A stretch of DNA of 64,000 nt from Mesorhizobium tamadayense (lineage in GTDB: Bacteria; Pseudomonadota; Alphaproteobacteria; Rhizobiales; Rhizobiaceae). Below, in pieces: positions 18,078 to 26,807 of this stretch. The stretch is taken from positions 1 to 64,000 of the forward strand of contig NZ_RQXT01000036.1 of assembly GCF_003863365.1 (NCBI RefSeq), given 5' to 3'. The notes under the pieces were generated by a model that was given only the letters and a program-made list of their open reading frames with translations, searched no databases and was not told the origin of the DNA. Numbering within the stretch: position 1 is the stretch's first letter; every line of letters starts with the position of its first letter. The position numbers and the translations under genes are program-made.

Positions 18078-18538
18078 TGCGCAATCGCGCGGGGGGACTG
18101 ACGGGCGCGACGCGGCGGCTGATCGCCGACCGGCGCGCCAATTTCGCCGTCATGACCGCGCTCTGCACGCCGGTGGCGCTGGCGCTGACCGCTTTCGCGA
18201 TCGACGAGGGCTCGCTTTACAACGAGCGCCGCGCCGCGCAGTCGATCGTCGATCTCGCCGCGATCACCGCCGCCGCCAACATCAACAATGCCCAGAAAGC
18301 GGTGCTGACGACGCTGAAGGACAACGGAATCACGTCCGTGGCCGTGCAGCAACAGGGGACCGACATCGCGCCGACCGGCAGCAAGGCGAAGCCGGCGGTG
18401 ACGACGCTGCTCAACAGCGTGACCGCACCCGTCGACGGCCTCGTTTACAATGTGCTTGCAGCGCTCGGCGTCCATGTCGGCGAGGCCGATGTTCGGGTGA
18501 CCGGCGCGACTTGTGGACGCTCCGTGCTCGTCCAGTAG
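18074..18538 (+). CDS. TadG-like protein with large internal deletion
   Basis: A 154-residue protein whose first 80 residues match the TadG start (RRLIADRRANFAVMTALCTP, one membrane segment, then ERRAAQSIVDLAAITAA). Its last 30 residues match the TadG end (VGEADVRVTGATCGRSVLVQ). TadG proteins are usually several hundred residues, so the middle, including most of the periplasmic domain, is missing while the frame stays open. It overlaps the TadE-like gene by four bases (ATGA). It may be a non-functional relic or a shortened pseudopilin-like protein. Confidence 0.62.
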   Translation: MMRNRAGGLTGATRRLIADRRANFAVMTALCTPVALALTAFAIDEGSLYNERRAAQSIVDLAAITAAANINNAQKAVLTTLKDNGITSVAVQQQGTDIAPTGSKAKPAVTTLLNSVTAPVDGLVYNVLAALGVHVGEADVRVTGATCGRSVLVQ

Positions 18539-18547
18539 AGCAATCCG

Positions 18548-20203
18548 TCAGATAATTCTCCCGACGAAGCAACCCACAGGCGGCAGTGCCAGCGCAATCT
18601 CTTCGAGAACACCGCCAAGAACGCCGGCGATGTCGACGGCAAGAGCCGTTATCTCGACATCCCTGATCTCCGCCGGCAACGTCCAGCTCGCCGGCTCACC
18701 GGCGAAGTTGAAGACGCATAACAATTTCTCGTCTTCGTGCTGGCGGATGAAAGCCAGCACATCGCCCTCGGCTTCGAGAAAGCGGATCGAGCCGTCGATC
18801 AGTGCCGGATGGCGCTTGCGCAAGGCCAGGATCGAGCGATACGCGGCAAGCACGGAACCGTCTTCGCTGTTTTGCACATCGACCGCCCGGCCACGGTGCG
18901 CCAGCGGTACCGGCAGCCAGGGCTTGCCAGTCGAGAAGCCGCCATTCTCGGCCTCAGCTTCCCAGACCATCGGCGTGCGGCAGCCGTCCCTGCCCTTCAC
19001 GCCCGGCCAGAAGCGGATGCCCAGCGGATCGCGCAGATCCTCATAGGCGAGCTCGGCTTCCTCCAGCCCAAGCTCCTCGCCCTGGTAGAGGCAGATCGAG
19101 CCGCGCAGAGAGCAAAGCAGCGCGATCGCGAATTTTGCCACCGCGTCCGGGTTCTCGCCAGGCCGCGTCCAGCGGCTGACATGGCGCACCACGTCGTGAT
19201 TGGAGAAGGCCCAGCAGACCCAGCCGTCGGCAACTGCGCTTTCAAAAGCTTCCACGCAGCCGCGCACATGAGCCGCCGAGAATTGCGGGCCGAGCAGGTC
19301 GAAGGTGTAGCACATCTGCAGCTTGTCGCCGCCGGATGTGTAGGCGGCGAGCGTTTGCAGCGAGCGCTCCTCGTCGCCCACCTCGCCGACCGCGGCACGG
19401 TCCGGGTCCTCGTCGAGCAGCGCGCGAAAGCGTTTCAGGAAATCGAGGTTTTCTGGCCGCGTCTTGTCGAAGAGATGCTCCTGGAAGGCATAGGAGGTGG
19501 TGGCATCGTTGGTGCCGGCGACGCTCTCGGCCAAAGGCGGGTTGTCGCGCAGCCAGCGGTCGTGGACATAGTAGTTGACGGTATCCAGCCGGAACCCGTC
19601 TACGCCGCGCTCCAGCCAGAAGCGCACAGTGTCCAAAAGCGCGTCCTGCACTTCCGGGGTATGGAAATTGAGGTCCGGCTGCGCGGCCAGGAAATTGTGC
19701 ATGTAGTACTGCCGGCGGGTGGCGTCCCACTCCCAGGCGGGGCCGCCGAACAGGGATTGCCAGTTGTTGGGCGCGCTGCCATCCGGCTTCGCGTCGGCCC
19801 AGACATACCAGTCGGCCTTCGAATTATCGCGGCTGGCGCGGCTTTCGACGAACCATTCATGCCTGTCGGACGAGTGCGAGATCACCTGGTCGATGATGAG
19901 CTTCAGGCCGAGCCGGTGCGCCTCGGCGACCAGCGCGTCGAAGTCCTCGAGTGTGCCGAACATCGGATCGACGTCGCGATAGTCCGACACGTCGTAGCCC
20001 ATGTCGGCCATGGGCGACTTGAAGAAGGGCGAGAGCCAAACGGCATCGACGCCGAGCGAAGCGACATGGGCGAGCCGCGCCGTGATGCCCTTGAGATCGC
20101 CGCTGCCGTCGCCGGTCGTGTCCTGGAAGGAACGCGGATAGATCTGGTAGATGACGCAGCCGCGCCACCATTCGGCCCCTTGCCCAGCATTGCCATCAGC
20201 CAT
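18548..20203 (-). CDS. GH13 alpha-glucosidase
   Basis: A 551-residue glycoside hydrolase family 13 enzyme of the oligo-1,6-/alpha-glucosidase type, probably cytoplasmic. The start region WWRGCVIYQIYPRSFQDTTG is diagnostic. The catalytic nucleophile is Asp in GFRLDTVNYY (near residue 203), the acid/base Glu is in AVGEVGD (near 272), and the transition-state Asp is in FSNHDVVRH (near 334). The QGEELGLEEAEL block is also conserved. Its ATG overlaps the glgX stop by one base (TGATG), tying it to glycogen breakdown, where it could finish short oligosaccharides released by GlgX. Substrate linkage is inferred. Confidence 0.9.
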   Translation of the reverse strand: MADGNAGQGAEWWRGCVIYQIYPRSFQDTTGDGSGDLKGITARLAHVASLGVDAVWLSPFFKSPMADMGYDVSDYRDVDPMFGTLEDFDALVAEAHRLGLKLIIDQVISHSSDRHEWFVESRASRDNSKADWYVWADAKPDGSAPNNWQSLFGGPAWEWDATRRQYYMHNFLAAQPDLNFHTPEVQDALLDTVRFWLERGVDGFRLDTVNYYVHDRWLRDNPPLAESVAGTNDATTSYAFQEHLFDKTRPENLDFLKRFRALLDEDPDRAAVGEVGDEERSLQTLAAYTSGGDKLQMCYTFDLLGPQFSAAHVRGCVEAFESAVADGWVCWAFSNHDVVRHVSRWTRPGENPDAVAKFAIALLCSLRGSICLYQGEELGLEEAELAYEDLRDPLGIRFWPGVKGRDGCRTPMVWEAEAENGGFSTGKPWLPVPLAHRGRAVDVQNSEDGSVLAAYRSILALRKRHPALIDGSIRFLEAEGDVLAFIRQHEDEKLLCVFNFAGEPASWTLPAEIRDVEITALAVDIAGVLGGVLEEIALALPPVGCFVGRII

Positions 20204-22203
20204 CACGAACCCTTTCCGGCGCGGACCTTGGCAGCGCGCCGCTCGATCATAAATGTCACGCTGCGGCCGGGCAGTGGCCGCACAAGGTCGACCGCAATCG
20301 CCTCGATCGCCGGATCCCACTCAAATCCTTCACGGGCGGGCAAGGTGAAGACGCATTGGCGGCGGTCGCCATTGACCAGAACGGCAAGGCGACCGCCCCC
20401 GCTATGGCCGAGCATCATGACGAGGCGATGTCGGCCGGGATCGTTCCACTCGGCCTCGTCGAGCGGCGCGCCGGTTTCGGTCAGCCAGGCGACGTCCGGA
20501 GTGGCTGAGGTGTCGGCCGGCTTCCCGATCAGGAAACGCGTGTCCGACAGAGACGGGAAGGCCCGGCGCATCGCCGAGAGTGACGCGGCGTACCGTTCCA
20601 GCGCCTGATCGCGGCCAGCCCAATCGAGCCAGGTGATGGCGTTGTCTTGCGCATAGGCGTTGTTGTTGCCCTGCTGCGTTCTGCCGAACTCGTCGCCGGC
20701 GGTCAGCATGATGGTGCCGCGCGAGGCAAAGAGCGTCGCAAGCAGCGCGCACTGGTCGCCGAAGCGGGCCTTGGCGACTTCCGCGTCATCCGTCTCGCCC
20801 TCGATCCCGTTGTTCCACGACAGGTTGTCGTCATGGCCGTCGCGATTCTCCTCGCCATTGGCCGCGTTGTGCTTCTCCTCATAGGCGACGATGTCGGCCA
20901 GCGTCATGCCGTCATGCGCGGCGATGAAGTTGACGCTGCGGCTCACCGGCTGGCCCGCCCTGCCGAAGACATCCGAGGAACCGGCTAGCCGCGTGGCTAA
21001 AGCGCCGACCATACCGGCATCGCCGCGCCAGAAGCGCCGGACGTCATCGCGGTAGCGATCGTTCCATTCGAGATATGGCGGCCGGAAATTGCCGAGCTGA
21101 TAGCCGTCCGGACCGATATCCCACGGTTCCGCGATCAGCATGCGGTCGGCGAGCGCGGGATCGCCCGCTATCGCTTCGAGCAATTGCGCATCCGGGTCGA
21201 AGGCACCATCGACACGGCCGAGCACCGGCGCCAGGTCGAAGCGGAAACCATCGACTCCGGCGTGGCGGACGAAATGGCGGAGCGTGTCGAGCACCATCTG
21301 CTGCACGATTGGATGATCGCAGGCGACCGTGTTGCCGGTGCCGGTGTCGTTGGCCAGCCGGCCGTCCGGCAGATGCCGATAATAGGCCTGCGCATCGAGG
21401 CCGCGCAGCGACAGTGTCGGCCCCAGCCGGTCGCTCTCGCCGGTGTGATTGAAGACGAGGTCGAGGATGGTGCCGATACCCGCCTCGCGCAGCGCCGCGA
21501 CGGTGGCGCGCAATTCCTTGAGGCCGCCGGGCGCGAGGCGTGGGTCGAGCGCCATGAAGGTGACGGGGTTGTAGCCCCAGGCGTTGTGGAGCCCCAATGG
21601 CGGCAGATGCCGTTCGTCGATCGAGGCGGTCACCGGCATCAGCTCGACGGCGGAAACGCCGAGACGCTTCAGATGCTCGATGACGGCCGGATGGGCGAGC
21701 GCCGCGATGGTGCCGCGCTGCGCTTCAGGCACATCCGGATGCAGCTTGGTGAAGGAGCGGACGTTCAGTTCGTAGATCAGGCCACCGGGTTGGAACAACG
21801 GCGGCTTGGCAGTCCACGGCTGGGGCAGCGCGCGCGCCACTGCCTTCGGCATCAACGGGGCGGTGTCGGCACCTTCGTTGCGTTTGGCGGCAAGTCGCCA
21901 GTGGTATTGGTAGGGCCTGTCGATCTCGACCGCATAAGGATCGGTGAGCAGCTTGTCCGGATCGAACCATAAACCGCGTTCCGGTGCATAGTCGCCGTCA
22001 GCACGAAAGCCATAGCGCGCGCCTTCTGAAAGGCTGGAGATGAAGAGCGCATGCACGCCTTCGCCGTCCCGCTTCAGCTCCAGCCGGTCGATCTCGCGGG
22101 CTCCCGTATCGTCGAAGATCGATACCCACAGCCGTCTTGCCGACGACGACCAGACGGCAAAGCGGATACTTTCGCTGGTCACGGTGGCGCCGAGCTGGGT
22201 CAC
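20203..22203 (-). CDS. glgX: Glycogen debranching enzyme GlgX
   Basis: A 666-residue GH13 isoamylase-type enzyme that hydrolyses alpha-1,6 branches of phosphorylase-trimmed glycogen. An N-terminal CBM48-like domain (residues 8-110) precedes the catalytic barrel. Landmarks are LIYELNVRSFTKLHPDVPE, DGFRFDLAPVLGR (nucleophile Asp), LIAEPWDIG (acid/base Glu) and AAHDGMTLADIVAY. The LSWNNGIEGETDD segment is characteristic of GlgX. It is the sixth gene of the glycogen operon and is translationally coupled to the alpha-glucosidase. Confidence 0.94.
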   Translation of the reverse strand: MTQLGATVTSESIRFAVWSSSARRLWVSIFDDTGAREIDRLELKRDGEGVHALFISSLSEGARYGFRADGDYAPERGLWFDPDKLLTDPYAVEIDRPYQYHWRLAAKRNEGADTAPLMPKAVARALPQPWTAKPPLFQPGGLIYELNVRSFTKLHPDVPEAQRGTIAALAHPAVIEHLKRLGVSAVELMPVTASIDERHLPPLGLHNAWGYNPVTFMALDPRLAPGGLKELRATVAALREAGIGTILDLVFNHTGESDRLGPTLSLRGLDAQAYYRHLPDGRLANDTGTGNTVACDHPIVQQMVLDTLRHFVRHAGVDGFRFDLAPVLGRVDGAFDPDAQLLEAIAGDPALADRMLIAEPWDIGPDGYQLGNFRPPYLEWNDRYRDDVRRFWRGDAGMVGALATRLAGSSDVFGRAGQPVSRSVNFIAAHDGMTLADIVAYEEKHNAANGEENRDGHDDNLSWNNGIEGETDDAEVAKARFGDQCALLATLFASRGTIMLTAGDEFGRTQQGNNNAYAQDNAITWLDWAGRDQALERYAASLSAMRRAFPSLSDTRFLIGKPADTSATPDVAWLTETGAPLDEAEWNDPGRHRLVMMLGHSGGGRLAVLVNGDRRQCVFTLPAREGFEWDPAIEAIAVDLVRPLPGRSVTFMIERRAAKVRAGKGS

Positions 22204-22215
22204 GGGTACCTCCCG

Positions 22216-22249
22216 CCCCCTCCTTCTCCCACAAGGGGAGAAGGGGGAG
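22216..22249. repeat. Intergenic hairpin between pgm and glgX
   Basis: A C-rich arm (CCTTCTCCC) faces its complement (GGGAGAAGG) across a short loop, with further G/C pairing outside. The wording CTTCTCCCacaagGGGAGAAG is a palindrome common between rhizobial genes. It sits in the 61-base gap and may stabilise the pgm-side mRNA. Confidence 0.5.
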
Positions 22250-22264
22250 CCTCCTCCGCCACCC

Positions 22265-23893
22265 TCAAGTAATCACGCTCGGCTTGTTGCGGCCGGTGTG
22301 GCTCTTGATGCCGGCGATGTCGTCGGCGGCGGCGATGAGGTCGGCGAGGGCTTCCTGCGTGTCGAGGTCGTGCCTCGCCTTGTCCGGCTCGTAGCGCTCG
22401 ATGTAGACGCGCAGAGTGGCACCGGAAGTGCCAGTGCCCGACAGGCGGAAGACGACGCGCGATCCGCCCTCGAACAGGATCCGGATGCCCTGGTTCTTGC
22501 TCACCGAGCCGTCGACCGGATCATGATAGGCGAAGTCGTCGGCGCTGGCGATTGTCATGCCACGCACGCTGGTGCCGGGCAGCGCGCCGAGCTTGGCGCG
22601 CAATTCGTCGACCAGCTTATTGGCGCGGTCGGTCTCGACCTCTTCATAGTCGTGGCGCGAATAATAGTTGCGACCGTAGGTTTCCCAATGCTTGGTGACG
22701 ATGTCCTTGCAGCTCTCGCCGCGCACCGCGAGGATGTTGAGCCACAGAAGCACGGCCCACAGCCCGTCCTTCTCGCGCACATGGTTGGAGCCGGTGCCGG
22801 CGCTTTCCTCGCCGCAGATCGTCGCCATGCCGGCGTCGAGCAGATTGCCGAAGAACTTCCAGCCGGTCGGCGTCTCGTAGATGCCGATGCCGAGCTTCTC
22901 GGCGACGCGGTCGGCCGCACCGCTGGTCGGCATCGAGCGGGCGATGCCTTTCAGGCCTTCCTTGTAGCCCGGCGCCAGATGCGCGTTGGCGGCAAGCATC
23001 GCCACCGAATCGGACGGGGTGACGAAGATGCCCTTGCCGATGATCAAATTGCGGTCGCCGTCGCCGTCGGAAGCGGCGCCGAAATCCGGCGCATCCGGGC
23101 CCATCATCTCGTCATAGAGATGCTTGGCGTGCACCAGGTTCGGGTCGGGGTGATGGCCGCCGAAGTCGGGCAGCGGCTTGAAGTTGCGGCAGGTGCCGTT
23201 GGGCGCGCCGAGCCGGCGCTCGAGTATCTCCTTGGCGTAAGGGCCGGTCACCGCGTGCATGGCGTCGAAGCGCATGCGGAAGCCATATTTGAAGTTGGCG
23301 CGGATGGCGTCGAAGTCGAACAGGCTTTCCATCAGCTCGGCATAGTCCTTGACCGGGTCGATGATCTCGACCGTCATGCCGCCGGCCTGAACGGTACCGA
23401 TCGTATCGATGTCGATTTGCCCGATGTCGGTGATCTTGAAGCTCGAGATCGTCTTGGTCTTCTCGAAGATCGCATCGGTGATCTTCTCCGGCGCCGGGCC
23501 GCCATTGCCGGCATTGTACTTGATGCCGAAATCCTCGTGGGGGCCGCCCGGATTGTGGCTGGCCGACAGGATGATGCCGCCGAAGGTCTTGTATTTGCGG
23601 ATGATGTTGGAGGCGGCCGGCGTCGACAGAATCCCGCCCTGTCCGACCATCACCTTGCCGAAGCCGTTGGCGGCGGCCATGGCGATGGCCTTCTGGATGA
23701 CCTCGCGGTTGTAGAAGCGGCCGTCGCCGCCGATCACCAGCGTCTTGCCCTCAAAACCTTCCAGCGCATCAAAGATCGACTGGATGAAGTTCTCGGCATA
23801 ATGCTCCTGCTGGAAGACCGGCACTTTCTTGCGCAGGCCGGAGGTGCCGGGCTTCTGGTCGGTGTAGGGTTTGGTGAGGACGGTCCGTATCAT
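22265..23893 (-). CDS. pgm: Alpha-D-glucose phosphoglucomutase
   Basis: A 542-residue phosphoglucomutase interconverting glucose-1-phosphate and glucose-6-phosphate, the link between glycogen and central metabolism. The phospho-serine loop is ILSASHNPGGPHEDFGIKYN, the metal loop DGDGDRNLIIGKG, the sugar-binding loop GEESAGTGSNHVREKDG, and the phosphate site RLSGTGTSGATLRVY. Length and motifs match the eukaryote-like Pgm found in glycogen operons of rhizobia. It follows glgA by only three bases. Confidence 0.95.
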   Translation of the reverse strand: MIRTVLTKPYTDQKPGTSGLRKKVPVFQQEHYAENFIQSIFDALEGFEGKTLVIGGDGRFYNREVIQKAIAMAAANGFGKVMVGQGGILSTPAASNIIRKYKTFGGIILSASHNPGGPHEDFGIKYNAGNGGPAPEKITDAIFEKTKTISSFKITDIGQIDIDTIGTVQAGGMTVEIIDPVKDYAELMESLFDFDAIRANFKYGFRMRFDAMHAVTGPYAKEILERRLGAPNGTCRNFKPLPDFGGHHPDPNLVHAKHLYDEMMGPDAPDFGAASDGDGDRNLIIGKGIFVTPSDSVAMLAANAHLAPGYKEGLKGIARSMPTSGAADRVAEKLGIGIYETPTGWKFFGNLLDAGMATICGEESAGTGSNHVREKDGLWAVLLWLNILAVRGESCKDIVTKHWETYGRNYYSRHDYEEVETDRANKLVDELRAKLGALPGTSVRGMTIASADDFAYHDPVDGSVSKNQGIRILFEGGSRVVFRLSGTGTSGATLRVYIERYEPDKARHDLDTQEALADLIAAADDIAGIKSHTGRNKPSVIT

Positions 23894-23896
23894 GCT

Positions 23897-25342
23897 TCAG
23901 GCAACCCTTTTCGAAAGCAGCAAGCGATAGAGTTCGACATATTTCTCGGCGCTTTTGTCCCAGGAGACATCGGCCTTCATGCCCTGGCGCTGGATCGAGG
24001 CCCAGGCGGCGGGCCTGGCATGCGCCTCGACCAGGCGGTGGATCGCATGCAGCAGCGCGCCGCCATTGTTCGGCGCGAACTGGAAGCCGGTGGCGACGCC
24101 CGCCGAAAGTGCTGCCTCATTGGCGTCGATGATGGTGTCGGCGAGACCGCCGGTGCGGGCGACGACCGGCACGCAGCCATAGCGCAGGCCGTAGAGCTGC
24201 GTCAGCCCGCAGGGCTCGAAGCGCGACGGGATGACGATGGCGTCGCAGCCGCCCTGCATGATGTGGGAAAGCGCTTCGTCATAGCCGATGACGACGCCGA
24301 CGCGGCCGCGGTGGCGCGCGGCGGCGGCGAGCAGCGAGCCTTCGAGGCCGGCGTCGCCCGACCCCAGGATCGCCAGCCGCGCCCCGGCGGCAGCGACGCC
24401 GTCGACGACCGCGGCCAGTATGTCCATGCCCTTCTGCCAGGTCAGCCGGCTGACGACGCAGACGATCGGGCTGTCGTCGTTCTCGAGGTTGAAGCGGTCC
24501 TCTACAGCCTTGCGGTTGGGGCCGCGGGCAGCAAGCGTCTCGGCCGAATAATTGGCCACCAGATGCTTGTCGGTCGCCGGATTCCAGATGTCGACGTCGA
24601 TGCCGTTGACGATGCCGTAGAGGTCGGTGGCGCGCATGTTGATCAGACCGTCGAGGCCCATGCCGAATTCCGGCGAGCGTATCTCCTGCGCGTAAGTCGG
24701 GCTCACCGTGGTGATCGCCCAGGCGGCCTGCAGGCCGGCCTTGAGGAAGCCGACGCCGCCGTAATATTCGACGCCGTCGAGCTGCATCGCCACGGCCGGC
24801 AGGCTGAGCTCGCCGAAGATGCCGGCGCCGTACTGGCCCTGAAACGCCAGATTGTGCACGGTGAGCAGCGACGGCACGCCGACCGCCTTGCCGTAGCGCA
24901 TATAGGCGAGCGTCATCGCCGACTGCCAGTCATGGGCGTGCACGATGTCGGGCTGGTAGCCGGAGATCGCGCCGCCGGCGATGTCGCCGCCGACCTGGCT
25001 CAGCGCCGCGAAGCGCCGCCAGTTGTCGGGCCAGTCCGAGCCGGTGACGGTGCCGTAGGGGCCACCCTGGCGATCGAACAGATGCGGCGCGTCGAGGACG
25101 AAGAGGTCGAGATCGCCAACCTTGACGGCATGGACCGAAGCCTTGCCGCCCTGCAGCAGCGGGTACTGGTAAACGGCCTTCTTTTTCTTGAAGGCCGCCA
25201 TCACCACCGGATAGCCGGGAACAAGCGTGCGCATCGCCACGCCCTTGCCGGCGAGCGCGATCGGCAGGGCGCCGGTCACGTCGGCAAGCCCGCCGGTCTT
25301 GATCAGCGGGAAGATCTCGGGCGTGACCGAAAGAACCTGCAT
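23897..25342 (-). CDS. glgA: Glycogen synthase GlgA
   Basis: A 481-residue GT5 starch/glycogen synthase that extends alpha-1,4-glucan from ADP-glucose. The N-terminal ADP-glucose loop is KTGGLADVTGALP (residues 15-27). The C-terminal Rossmann domain carries PSRFEPCGLTQLYGLRYG, with the conserved Glu that binds the nucleotide-sugar, and the TGGLADTI loop. It lies between glgC and pgm. The 147-base gap to glgC holds tandem repeats and a dispersed palindrome copy, listed separately. Confidence 0.96.
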   Translation of the reverse strand: MQVLSVTPEIFPLIKTGGLADVTGALPIALAGKGVAMRTLVPGYPVVMAAFKKKKAVYQYPLLQGGKASVHAVKVGDLDLFVLDAPHLFDRQGGPYGTVTGSDWPDNWRRFAALSQVGGDIAGGAISGYQPDIVHAHDWQSAMTLAYMRYGKAVGVPSLLTVHNLAFQGQYGAGIFGELSLPAVAMQLDGVEYYGGVGFLKAGLQAAWAITTVSPTYAQEIRSPEFGMGLDGLINMRATDLYGIVNGIDVDIWNPATDKHLVANYSAETLAARGPNRKAVEDRFNLENDDSPIVCVVSRLTWQKGMDILAAVVDGVAAAGARLAILGSGDAGLEGSLLAAAARHRGRVGVVIGYDEALSHIMQGGCDAIVIPSRFEPCGLTQLYGLRYGCVPVVARTGGLADTIIDANEAALSAGVATGFQFAPNNGGALLHAIHRLVEAHARPAAWASIQRQGMKADVSWDKSAEKYVELYRLLLSKRVA

Positions 25343-25365
25343 GCGCTTAACGATCCATTGCTAGT

Positions 25366-25404
25366 GCATACCGCCCAAAAGTGTGTAGCGGTTTTGAGAT
25401 AACG
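25366..25404 (-). repeat. Degenerate copy of a dispersed palindromic repeat
   Basis: On the - strand this reads CTCAAAACCGCTACACACTTTTGGGCGG, closely matching the core of the array at 29106-29337 and the element at 46796-46840, in opposite orientation to both on the + strand. It lies just upstream of glgA. Confidence 0.6.
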
Positions 25405-25426
25405 CCGTGGACAAAACAAACTAAAA

Positions 25427-25512
25427 TGACAGCTTGTTGATCAAACTGACAACGTGCTGATCAAATTGACAGCTTGCTGATCAACCCCATCAGGTTGACA
25501 ACTTATTGATCA
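25427..25512. repeat. Four tandem 17-base repeats, one inside the glgC 3' end
   Basis: Copies of TGACA(G/A)C(T/G)T(G/A)(T/C)TGATCA lie at 25427-25443, 25447-25463, 25467-25483 and 25496-25512. Spacing is 20, 20 and 29 bases. The last copy encodes the final glgC residues (MINKLST); the other three lie downstream of the glgC stop at 25490. Each copy contains the palindrome TGATCA. Confidence 0.7.
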
Positions 25513-26755
25513 TATCCTGTGTGATTAGGCAGATACCTTTTTCCGAAACGCGGAAGCGCTTGGCGTCGAGCGCCGGATCCTCGCCGACCACCAGCCCTTC
25601 CGGGATTTGGACGCCGTGGTCGATGACGACGCGCGTGAGATGCGCGTTGCGGCCGACTTGGACGTCGGGCAGCATCACCACCTCCTCGAGCTTCGAATAG
25701 GAATTGATGCGCGCGCCGGTGAAGATCAGGCTGCGGCGCAGCGAGGCGCCGGAGACGATGCAGTCGCCGGATACCAGCGAGGATATCGCCTCGCCGCGGC
25801 GGCCGTCCTCGTCATGCACGAATTTTGCCGGCGGCTTCAATTCGGCATAGGTCCAGATCGGCCAATCGCGGTCGTAGAGGTCGAGCTCGGGCGTGATGTC
25901 GGTGAGGTCGATATTGGCTTCCCAATAGGCGTCCACCGTTCCCACGTCGCGCCAGTAAGGCTCGGACTCATGCGAGGAGCGCACGCACGACTTGGCGAAG
26001 CGGTGGGCGATCGCCTTACCGTGCTGGACGATATAAGGGATGATGTCCTTGCCGAAGTCGCGGCTGGACCCGGCCTCCGCGGCGTCGCGGCGCAACTGCT
26101 CCATCAGGAACTTGGTCTTGAAAACATAGATGCCCATCGAGGCAAGCGCGAACTCGGGCTTGTCGGGGATGCCTGGCGGATCGGCCGGCTTCTCGACGAA
26201 AGCGATGATGTTGTCCTTGGCATCGACATGCATGACGCCGAAGCCGGTTGCCTCCATGCGCGGCACTTCGAGGCAGCCGACGGTGACGTCGGCGCCGGCA
26301 TCGACATGCTGGCGCAGCATCAGCTCGTAATCCATCTTGTAGATGTGGTCGCCGGCAAGGATGACCATGTATTCGGGGCCATAGGCCTCGATGATGTCGA
26401 TGTTCTGGTAGACGGCGTCCGCGGTGCCCTCATACCACTGCGTCTCCGACACGCGCTGCGAGGCGGGCAGGATGTCGAAGCTCTCGTTTCGCTCAGGCCG
26501 CAGGAAGTTCCAGCCGCGCTGCAGGTGGCGGATCAGCGAATGCGCCTTGTACTGGGTGGCGACGCCGAGGCGGCGGATGCCGGAGTTGAGCGCATTGGAG
26601 AGCGCGAAATCGATGATGCGGGTCTTGCCGCCGAAATAGACGGCGGGCTTGGCGCGCCGGTCGGTCAGCTCCTTGAGGCGGCTGCCGCGGCCGCCGGCCA
26701 GGACATAGGCCATGGCATCGCGCGCCAGCGGCTGGGTTCTCTTGATTTCTGCCAT
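25490..26755 (-). CDS. glgC: Glucose-1-phosphate adenylyltransferase GlgC
   Basis: A 421-residue ADP-glucose pyrophosphorylase, the committed and allosterically controlled step of glycogen synthesis. The nucleotide-binding start is AYVLAGGRGSRLKELTDRRA, followed by KPAVYFGGKTRIIDFALSN. The substrate loop is IFVEKP-like (IAFVEKPADPPGIP), and a left-handed beta-helix makes up the C-terminal third (ASLRRSLIFTGARINSYSKL). ATG 26755 (MAEIKRTQPLARDAM) fits the family start; an upstream in-frame extension overlaps the glgB 3' end and is not used. Its last codons are part of a repeated 17-base motif. Confidence 0.95.
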   Translation of the reverse strand: MAEIKRTQPLARDAMAYVLAGGRGSRLKELTDRRAKPAVYFGGKTRIIDFALSNALNSGIRRLGVATQYKAHSLIRHLQRGWNFLRPERNESFDILPASQRVSETQWYEGTADAVYQNIDIIEAYGPEYMVILAGDHIYKMDYELMLRQHVDAGADVTVGCLEVPRMEATGFGVMHVDAKDNIIAFVEKPADPPGIPDKPEFALASMGIYVFKTKFLMEQLRRDAAEAGSSRDFGKDIIPYIVQHGKAIAHRFAKSCVRSSHESEPYWRDVGTVDAYWEANIDLTDITPELDLYDRDWPIWTYAELKPPAKFVHDEDGRRGEAISSLVSGDCIVSGASLRRSLIFTGARINSYSKLEEVVMLPDVQVGRNAHLTRVVIDHGVQIPEGLVVGEDPALDAKRFRVSEKGICLITQDMINKLST

Positions 26756-26807
26756 AGTTACCCTCCCAAGTAAGCTGTTCGGACCATTGCTTTGGCAAGA
26801 TGAGATA

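Noticed and set aside
22040..25402. A 1120-codon open frame on the + strand
   Set aside because: It lies antisense to glgX, pgm and glgA, which have complete family motifs; long antisense frames are common in G+C-rich genes and the translation is Asp/Ala/Val/Arg-rich with no domain.
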